From assembly GCF_018831085.1 (NCBI RefSeq), contig NZ_JAGPNM010000001.1, forward strand, positions 558,001 to 622,000: a stretch of 64,000 bases of DNA, written 5' to 3'. Both the position numbers and the translations under genes were made by a program. How positions within the stretch are numbered: position 1 is the stretch's first letter; the number at the start of each line of letters is the position of its first letter. Below are positions 58,560 to 64,000 of this stretch, in pieces. Source of the stretch: Rheinheimera oceanensis (GTDB lineage Bacteria > Pseudomonadota > Gammaproteobacteria > Enterobacterales > Alteromonadaceae). The notes under the pieces are model-generated. The model was given only the letters and a program-made list of their open reading frames with translations, was not told the DNA's origin and did not search any database.

Positions 58560-58997
58560 TTATTTCCCCTGAGCCTTTTTATCAGCGACATCGAATGTTC
58601 TTTCTGCGAATGCGGCCAGCTCTTCCAGTAAAGAGATATATTGCCTCAATGGCATATCATACAAGGGCCTGATTGTGTAATGAGTGGGATGCGCAGACGG
58701 TTTTGGATTAAAATCCATACTTACCCTTAAACCCGAAGGCAACTTGGTTCCTCTTGGAATTTTCCACCAAAAAGTTCCAAATCCGGGCTTCTCTCTGTCG
58801 AAAGTTGAAATACCGCCAGTATCCTTCGATACGTAATCAACACCATTTTTCGTATATATTTGAATATCAAAACTTTCTTCAAGCATACGCGGCGGCATAG
58901 TTCGCAATTTATGCAGCTGAGGACTATTTTTGCTGCCGTTTCGGTATAAATTTACAGGGATAACTTTGACGTACATTTCAACGATTGTATGGCTCAT
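58560..58997 (-). CDS. Tse2-like ADP-ribosyltransferase-fold toxin
   Basis: 145 residues. It matches P. aeruginosa Tse2 as I remember it across the conserved core: LYR near the N-terminus (17-19), DTGGISTFDR (59-68; Tse2 has DTGGTSVFDR), IPRGTKLPSGLRV (80-92; Tse2 IPDGTDIPPDLKV) and THYTIRPLYDM (105-115; Tse2 THYTIMPAKPM). Tse2 is a type VI secretion effector with an ADP-ribosyltransferase-like fold that is toxic in the cytoplasm. No secretion gene is in the window, so this is an orphan effector or a chromosomal toxin-antitoxin pair. Ribosome site AGGAA. Confidence 0.85.
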   Translation of the reverse strand: MSHTIVEMYVKVIPVNLYRNGSKNSPQLHKLRTMPPRMLEESFDIQIYTKNGVDYVSKDTGGISTFDREKPGFGTFWWKIPRGTKLPSGLRVSMDFNPKPSAHPTHYTIRPLYDMPLRQYISLLEELAAFAERTFDVADKKAQGK

Positions 58998-59164
58998 GAT
59001 TCTGTTCCTGTTTTGTCATAACAAGCCTGTAGAAAAATCTGTTTCCAGCACAGCATTTCTATACCACCATTTTGTTTACTATTTGTTAGCAACTCTGCAT
59101 GTTTTTGGTGGGAATTTCAAGACAAGAATTTCTATGGTAACTGCCAAATCTGTTAAGTGTGTGG

Positions 59165-59434
59165 CTATATCGTTTTATATAGCTCACTTGATGAAGAGTG
59201 GTGCTTGTTGATTTCAGATATAGTCTTTTCAAGGGCTATGATGTCTGTTGTGTCTGCAAAGTAAAGCGTATTTATCCCAGACTTTTCGTCCTTCACAAAG
59301 TATTCGTACTCAATATCGAAGTGCTCAACAAGGACGTCTTCAATGTAATCGCGGTGTTCCAAGTCGTCCAGCACCAGAACTATACCTCGCTCTGGTGCAA
59401 TTTTCAGCTCTAGTATTCTTCTAATATCAGACAC
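59165..59434 (-). CDS. Small acidic protein, unknown
   Basis: 89 residues from a GTG start (AAGGT upstream). Acidic alpha/beta protein (ERGIVLVLDDLEHRDYIEDV, FVKDEKSGINTLYFADTTDI). No family recognised. It stands between the Tse2-like pair and other orphan small genes, so an immunity-type role is possible but unsupported. Confidence 0.5.
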   Translation of the reverse strand: MSDIRRILELKIAPERGIVLVLDDLEHRDYIEDVLVEHFDIEYEYFVKDEKSGINTLYFADTTDIIALEKTISEINKHHSSSSELYKTI

Positions 59435-59490
59435 ACTTATAGACCTTAAAGCGATGGAGCAATAGGCAAGGCTGTAGTTGTTTTAGCTTG

Positions 59491-59730
59491 TCAGAAGCCA
59501 CCGCTATTGCCACCGAACTTGAGTTCATGCTTAACAGCTTGAACGAAAGCATCAACTAACTCCAGAGAGAGCGGGCTTTTATGGAAGTGAATTTTAGCTT
59601 TTTGCTCAGTGTAGCTAATTAATTCAGCCTCAATAAGCAGTTCATCTCCGTTGCAACATTCTAAACTCAGGCAGTCGTAATCATTTGCACTGGTAACGAC
59701 GACATTGTACTCAATTCCATCTATCAGCAT
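59491..59730 (-). CDS. Small protein, unknown
   Basis: 79 residues, ATG with GGGAA upstream. It looks like a beta-rich soluble protein (YNVVVTSANDYDCLSLECCN, ELLIEAELISY) ending in GGNSGGF. No family recognised. Same strand and similar spacing as its neighbours. Confidence 0.5.
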   Translation of the reverse strand: MLIDGIEYNVVVTSANDYDCLSLECCNGDELLIEAELISYTEQKAKIHFHKSPLSLELVDAFVQAVKHELKFGGNSGGF

Positions 59731-59805
59731 ATGGTTCCCAACTCAAAGCTCACGGGCAACAGGCCACAACTGCTGCGCATTATCATACGCGTTTTAGCGA
59801 ACACA

Positions 59806-60234
59806 TCATTTAGCAAAATAGTGACAGCCCCATTTTCGGGCTGAGGCTAATGCAAAGCCAAAACTTACTATTGAAAACACTAAGTAATAATACATATATT
59901 GCTTCGGCTGAAAAGTTAGTGCATATGCTATAGAAACAAGAAAACCGAACATTGATGCGAACCAAATAAACTTAAGAACCTGATCATAAAAGCCATTCAA
60001 CACGATACCACTATGCTGCTGGAAGCTTAAAAACAACGACGTCAGCTTGTAGGTTAACCACACGAGGAATAATGACATTGTTGATATGAAAATTGCACCT
60101 GATACTTCGTGGAACAGTACGCCCCAAATTAGGGCCATTGAGGACCAGAAAACCGGAAATCGAAATCCAATATTATCTGTTTTAATCAAGTATTTTGGTT
60201 TGGTATACAGTCGCTCCAACTCAGTACTCCGCAA
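59806..60234 (-). CDS. Small multi-pass membrane protein, unknown
   Basis: 142 residues from a TTG start directly after an in-frame stop. Three to four membrane helices (about 28-65, 85-105, 113-130). No family recognised. A+T-rich, as are the other genes in this block. Confidence 0.5.
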   Translation of the reverse strand: MRSTELERLYTKPKYLIKTDNIGFRFPVFWSSMALIWGVLFHEVSGAIFISTMSLFLVWLTYKLTSLFLSFQQHSGIVLNGFYDQVLKFIWFASMFGFLVSIAYALTFQPKQYMYYYLVFSIVSFGFALASARKWGCHYFAK

Positions 60235-60337
60235 ACGTTGCTCTTACCCATAACAATCAAACCCGATACCTCACCATAATTTAATTCATTTAATTTTGAT
60301 CTGCCTCCCGTTTATTCCAGCGAATTGTTCGGAGCCT

Positions 60338-61012
60338 TTACAGCGAAGAGTCTTCAAATGAAAAGTGAACTCTATATGAAAATAACTTCAGTCCAGGAAT
60401 GATGCTAGCCGCATAGCGAACGCCTTCGGGAAAATCTGACGCAACGACTATGCCACGAGGAAGCTTTCCATCGGATTTTGCGAACCAACCAAGGTACCTA
60501 GCAATTTGACCTATGACGGAATCTTTAGCCTCGCCAACCTTGACCTCAATTACAACCCGATCGCCTTTGGCATCTTCTGCAAGAATATCAATGCGACCAA
60601 TGTCAGTATGCAATTGTCGCGAGATAAACTTTAGACCTTTCTCAATAGAAGCAAGATTATTTATTAAGTGATCTTCGATGTCACGCTCTAGACCGATTGA
60701 TGTTTCAACCATTTCTGCTACTGGCGAGATTTGATCCTCTCCCTCCGCTGGAGCCCACTCATTTACTCCATGTCGCTCTTCGTCATATAGCTCAAAACTC
60801 CCGTCTGAATTTTTGTAGAGAAATTTTACAGCTGATGGATGATGAATGTATGCTTTTGGATTATTCACCGCGCAAGCATAAAGGTGGGCTTGCAGTGTTG
60901 TCGGCTTCCATTGCCCTGGATAGTCAGCGTTAATTGCTTGCTTTACCTCTTCAGAAGTAACCCTTCTGCCAGATTTTTCTAGAAACTTTCTAATTGCTTC
61001 TGCCATCGTCAT
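60338..61012 (-). CDS. NucS/restriction-endonuclease-fold nuclease with N-terminal winged helix
   Basis: 224 residues from the ATG at 61012 (GGAG eight bases before it; the longer upstream reading lacks similarity). N-terminal HARE-like winged-helix domain (about 3-75: AIRKFLEKSGRRVTSEEVKQ). C-terminal nuclease domain (about 110-215) with D142 in GRIDILAED and E156-x-K158 in VVIEVKVG, followed by the Q169 / YLGW segment of NucS C-terminal domains. It should cut DNA. No methyltransferase or helicase is nearby, so it is a standalone enzyme, perhaps of defence or repair. Confidence 0.75.
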   Translation of the reverse strand: MTMAEAIRKFLEKSGRRVTSEEVKQAINADYPGQWKPTTLQAHLYACAVNNPKAYIHHPSAVKFLYKNSDGSFELYDEERHGVNEWAPAEGEDQISPVAEMVETSIGLERDIEDHLINNLASIEKGLKFISRQLHTDIGRIDILAEDAKGDRVVIEVKVGEAKDSVIGQIARYLGWFAKSDGKLPRGIVVASDFPEGVRYAASIIPGLKLFSYRVHFSFEDSSL

Positions 61013-61380
61013 GTTTATCTCTCCTCGACATTGTTTAAAACGCCGAACGCCCTCAGCACGTGCGGCTTTGTAGAATCCCGCACGTTCCAAAATTTTATCC
61101 AGTCTAGGCTGCTAATTGAATGTAAATCAAGAATTTTTATGATGTAGGAATTTTGCTGCAACAAACTACCGCTTTTAAACCACTACACCACTGCGACAAT
61201 TTGCCACAGCGACGTAAACCGCCGGTGGGGTTACACTAAAAGCTCAAACATGACATTATCGCTGCAATGGTTGAATCTTTTCTGACATGTTGCTGCCACA
61301 GTCGGGCTTAAGCTTTATTGCCACACTAAGGGCCGCATTACCGCAATGCCGTACTGTTATCGCCCAAGCAACTGGAGTGA
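61013..61380. other. Intergenic region with no supported gene
   Basis: About 370 bases upstream of the nuclease gene. I see no intact gene, RNA or repeat; the last part leads into the response-regulator fragment at 61381. Confidence 0.5.
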
Positions 61381-61497
61381 GAGCATATTCACCGTGTACT
61401 AGCCAAACAGGATGGCAATATCAGCCGCACCGCAGAACTGCCGGGCATGCACCGACGCACCCTGCAACGTAAGCTAAGCAAACACCGACCTTGTTAA
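61381..61497 (+). pseudogene. Fragment of a RegA/ActR-type response regulator (Fis-like HTH end)
   Basis: 38 codons encode EHIHRVLAKQDGNISRTAEL then PGMHRRTLQRKLSKHRPC and a stop. This is the C-terminal Fis-type helix-turn-helix of RegA/PrrA/ActR regulators (WEHI-RVL---GNIS-TAR-L-MHRRTLQRKL). A TGA stands where the Trp before EHI would be, and no receiver domain remains upstream. Confidence 0.7.
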
Positions 61498-61555
61498 GTG
61501 CGGTAATTTGATACATCATTTGTGTATTGCCATGTTCAATGTGTGGGATGAAACA

Positions 61556-61792
61556 ATGGAAACAGCAGAGCTTGAAAATATAACCAATGCCGCTATGACC
61601 CTACCCGAAAAGCAGCGGGCAAAACTTGCACATGATTTAATGGCCAGTTTAGACGGGCCCGCAGATATCAGCGTAACAGAAGCCTGGGATGCAGAAATTT
61701 GCCGCAGGATAAGCGATATTCAATCAGGCAAAACTGAACTGCTGGATGCAGATAAAGCCGTCGCTCGCGCCAGAGCCAAAATAAGGGGCTGA
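61556..61792 (+). CDS. Addiction module antitoxin (TIGR02574-like)
   Basis: 78 residues from the ATG at 61556. ITNAAMTLPEKQRAKLAHDLMASL and VTEAWDAEICRRISDIQSGK match the 'putative addiction module component' antitoxin family, partner of RelE/ParE toxins. The toxin gene follows after two bases but is frameshifted, so the antitoxin may be a leftover. The upstream reading in the same frame is not conserved. Confidence 0.85.
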   Translation: METAELENITNAAMTLPEKQRAKLAHDLMASLDGPADISVTEAWDAEICRRISDIQSGKTELLDADKAVARARAKIRG

Positions 61793-61794
61793 GT

Positions 61795-62108
61795 TTGAAG
61801 GTAAAGGTTAGCAAGGAAGCAACCGAAGAATTGATTGAAGCCGCAGCCTGGTATGAGTTGGAACTACCCGGTTTAGGAGAGCAACTTATTAATGCCTTTG
61901 AGCTTGCAACAGCAACGCTGGCCGAACCAAACCCACCGCTCGTACCTGCAATTGGCAAAGCCGCTAAGCTGGGTGCCAAAAGGTTAATTCTGCAACGGTT
62001 CCGTTCTCTATTGTGACCATTGCAAACAATCAGGTAATTACAGTTATTGCCTTTGCCCATCACTCCAGAAAGCCGGGCTACTGGCGCAGTCGGCTAACGC
62101 CACCATAA
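61795..62108 (+). pseudogene. Frameshifted ParE/RelE-type toxin gene
   Basis: The reading frame begins with TTG (AAGGGG before it) and encodes VKVSKEATEELIEAAAWYEL to LGAKRLILQRF, a normal ParE N-terminal two thirds, then stops at 62016. In the frame reached by adding one base near 62000 the family C-terminus continues without stop: PFSIVTIANNQVITVIAFAH then HSRKPGYWRSRLTPP. One C appears to be missing in the TTCCG run. The toxin is probably inactive. Confidence 0.85.
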
Positions 62109-62148
62109 CAACGGATGTAAAATAGGATCTGGCAATGCAGCATTAGCG

Positions 62149-63195
62149 CTATTGCTGCCCGGCCATTTGCTGTAAAAACTGCAGGCGTTGCAACTCTTCG
62201 GCATCGGGTTGCCAGGGTTCGTCAGTTAGCTGGCTTAACGCAAAATAATCCAGCTTATATTCTGCTTTTTCACTGTCGCCGTACTGGGTTAGCTCGCCGG
62301 GTACGGCCGGGCGCTTTTCCAGCACAAAGGTGCCGAGAATATAAGGCCCGCTTTGCTGTTGCAGCACCGCTTTAAAAGCCCGTAAGATTATTTCACCCTG
62401 CCCTTCACTTAGCTTTGCGTTGCCTGTTAACAGGGCTAGCGGCTGGCGTTTTTCGGTAAATAAATTAGCCCGTAAGCGGTAATAACCAGCTTGATGAACC
62501 GCTATTTTTACCGGGATCAGCATATCACTGCCCACGCCACGGCTATCGCCCACGCCGGTGATAGTGGCTACCGGGTGGCTGTATTCAATACCGGTTTTCA
62601 GCACTTGCTGCTGGCCGTTGGCGCTAAAGCTGACGCTGATTTCAAAAGCGCCATTCCAGTCGGCCTCTGCATTAAAGGTAGCTGACCAGTTAGCCGGTGT
62701 ACCGCGCATGTCTTCTGTGGCCACTATTGTAGCCGTACTTTCCGCGCTTAGTGCCACACTGACATCTGACACCTGAATACCGCTTACCTGCAGCGTTACC
62801 GGTATCGCCTCGGGGTAACTAAAACGGAATTTTGGCAGCACTATCGTTGCGCTGGCACCGCCCTCAAGTGGCACGGTTTGCGGGATATAGCGGTTTGGCG
62901 CCAGCAGGTGTTCATCATCCAGGCTTAATGGCCGTGAATACGGCGGTAACTCAAGCTCTGCAGCATAAGCGCTGGCCAGTAATTTAAAGCTTTCGCTTAC
63001 CGGCTGGGGTATTTTTTCTGTTACGTTAATTTGCTGTGGCTTTGCCGCTGGTGTATTAGCTGGCTTAACGGCAGCAGCGGCTGACAGCGTGGTAATTTGC
63101 GGCGCTGTTTCTGGCACTACCGTTGCCGGTTGCAGCCAGAAAAACCATAAGCCTGCCAGCAATGCCGGCAGGCATAATAATAACCACTTTTTCAT
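62149..63195 (-). CDS. DUF4785-like exported protein
   Basis: 348 residues with an N-terminal membrane anchor or signal (KWLLLCLPALLAGLWFFWL) and an Ala/Pro-rich linker (about 25-65). The rest is beta-rich, with two Ig-like parts (about 120-215 and 215-310: HPVATITGVGDSRGVGSDMLI, GYYRLRANLFTEKRQPLALLTGNA), which resembles the DUF4785 family. Its role is unknown. It ends an operon with the lipase-like gene upstream (four-base gap), so it may assist that enzyme. Confidence 0.7.
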   Translation of the reverse strand: MKKWLLLCLPALLAGLWFFWLQPATVVPETAPQITTLSAAAAVKPANTPAAKPQQINVTEKIPQPVSESFKLLASAYAAELELPPYSRPLSLDDEHLLAPNRYIPQTVPLEGGASATIVLPKFRFSYPEAIPVTLQVSGIQVSDVSVALSAESTATIVATEDMRGTPANWSATFNAEADWNGAFEISVSFSANGQQQVLKTGIEYSHPVATITGVGDSRGVGSDMLIPVKIAVHQAGYYRLRANLFTEKRQPLALLTGNAKLSEGQGEIILRAFKAVLQQQSGPYILGTFVLEKRPAVPGELTQYGDSEKAEYKLDYFALSQLTDEPWQPDAEELQRLQFLQQMAGQQ

Positions 63196-63199
63196 TAGG

Positions 63200-64000
63200 C
63201 TAGTTCGCTGCCTGATACACCAATGCTGACATACTGGTGTTATCAGAGTTACGCACTATACGATAACGCGAGCTAAACACCCACCAGCCACGGTTTTCGT
63301 CAACAGTGTTAAATTGCAGCCGCTCGCCATTAAGGTAGTTAACACTATTGCTGGCCGCAGTTATTTCGTCAGCAGCGCGGTTGGCTATAACATCGCTGTG
63401 GCTGTAGCCTTCGCTCATTAACATCGGGTAATGGTATGGCATAAAGCTGGCTGGCCCGCTAACCGATGTCAGCTTGCCATCAAAGGCCACACTGCGTGAA
63501 CAACTGTTAAAGCTGCCAACGTTGGCGGCACCACAGCTGGAATGGCTGGCCACTACGCCGTCATCTTCACCTGGCAAAAATGCGCCGGTGGCACCTAAAA
63601 AGTCAGAACCGGCGCCAACAAAACGTAAGCGCGGCACCCGGCTGTCGGGGAAAGCTGCTAACTGGCGTGCGGTGTTTACCCGTAAGTCGTTTAACACACC
63701 AATGTTAGCCGGCGACGGTATCTGCCCCAGCCACAAAGATATAGCCAGCCGCAGTGCGCCATCAATCAGGCCGGAACCGCCGGCCACATTTACCGCTAAA
63801 TCTGCCAGTTCTACCCCGCCGCCAGCACCGGCAAAATCAAACGTCGCAACAATATTCAGCGGCTGTAAGCCGGCGTTTTGCAGCCACAGCGCCTGATTAT
63901 CAATAATGTAGCGGGTAACTAAATCACCGGTAGAGTGCGACACAAAAATACAGCCACTGGCGCAGGTGCCATTTTGTGACAGCTGTTGCAGCTTAGGCCA
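63200..64000 (-). CDS. Lipase-like alpha/beta-hydrolase, C-terminal part (runs off the window)
   Basis: The frame is open to the window edge; 266 residues are visible. CIFVSHSTGDLVTRYII carries the nucleophile elbow S-H-S-T-G-D near the edge, as in lipases and PGAP1-like hydrolases. GAGSDFLGATGAFLPGEDDGVVASHS supplies the later Asp/His-containing region (D/H of the triad not proven). Secretion is likely since the body contains spaced Cys (CASGC, CGAANVGSFNSCSR), but the N-terminus is outside the window. Confidence 0.7.
   Translation of the reverse strand, partial: WPKLQQLSQNGTCASGCIFVSHSTGDLVTRYIIDNQALWLQNAGLQPLNIVATFDFAGAGGGVELADLAVNVAGGSGLIDGALRLAISLWLGQIPSPANIGVLNDLRVNTARQLAAFPDSRVPRLRFVGAGSDFLGATGAFLPGEDDGVVASHSSCGAANVGSFNSCSRSVAFDGKLTSVSGPASFMPYHYPMLMSEGYSHSDVIANRAADEITAASNSVNYLNGERLQFNTVDENRGWWVFSSRYRIVRNSDNTSMSALVYQAAN

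Noticed and set aside
60338..61090. Longer reading of the NucS-like gene starting at 61090
   Set aside because: GGAG sits eight bases before the ATG at 61012, and the extra N-terminus (26 residues) resembles no part of the family.

Overview
The window looks like a chromosome segment of an aquatic, polysaccharide-degrading gammaproteobacterium. TonB-dependent receptors of the large Alteromonadales/Xanthomonadales type, SapC, a cupin_8 protein, the nagK-nagB-II-nagA-nagP gene order, PEP-CTERM proteins and a CrbS/CrbR-like pair together suggest the Rheinheimera/Arsukibacterium/Alishewanella group. This is inferred from gene content only; no rRNA or tRNA gene was seen.

Layout. (1) 1-6662: a laminarin-type locus (GH16 lipoprotein plus TonB receptor, with a LacI-type operator in front) between two porin genes that each carry Pho boxes. 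(2) 6871-14437: a phosphate block, pstS2 and pstS followed by pstC-pstA-pstB-phoU, with a membrane diguanylate cyclase upstream of pstS2. (3) 14570-23752: secreted S8 protease, PEP-CTERM protein, kbl-tdh threonine degradation, TetR regulator, coaD and a Wzi-like outer-membrane protein. (4) 23776-37236: a complete GlcNAc/chitin-oligosaccharide utilisation island: nagK-nagB-II-nagA-nagP operon, divergent GH20 hexosaminidase, TonB receptor-cupin-SapC operon and a LacI-family regulator (NagR-like), tied together by near-palindromic TGACARCGYTGTCA-type operators. (5) 37283-40350: a secreted unknown, a tiny membrane protein and an AbgT transporter. (6) 40725-54705: 3-hydroxybutyrate dehydrogenase, a CrbS-like symporter/hybrid kinase, a CrbR-like response regulator, a TonB receptor, a GntP permease and a secreted MetX-like hydrolase. 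The kinase and regulator genes are separated by four minus-strand genes for exported proteins, including a cohesin-like PEP-CTERM protein next to a dockerin-bearing protein. (7) 54919-62108: an accessory region with an unknown membrane protein, duplicated PepSY gene remnants flanking a two-gene unknown cassette, a Tse2-like toxin with a candidate immunity gene, orphan small genes, a NucS-like nuclease, a RegA/ActR-like fragment and an addiction module whose ParE-type toxin is frameshifted. (8) 62149-64000: a DUF4785-like exported protein and the C-terminal part of a lipase-like hydrolase, cut by the window edge.

Functional picture: outer-membrane receptors import glucan and GlcNAc oligomers that exported GH16 and GH20 enzymes release; the nag operon turns GlcNAc into fructose-6-phosphate; the phosphate block and the porins appear to share PhoB control. 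The least explained parts are the 56.8-62.1 kb accessory region (Tse2-like pair, repeat-flanked cassette) and the 45.0-48.9 kb surface-protein cluster. Two exported proteins in different clusters also share a C-terminal C-x-x-P-R-C-A motif.
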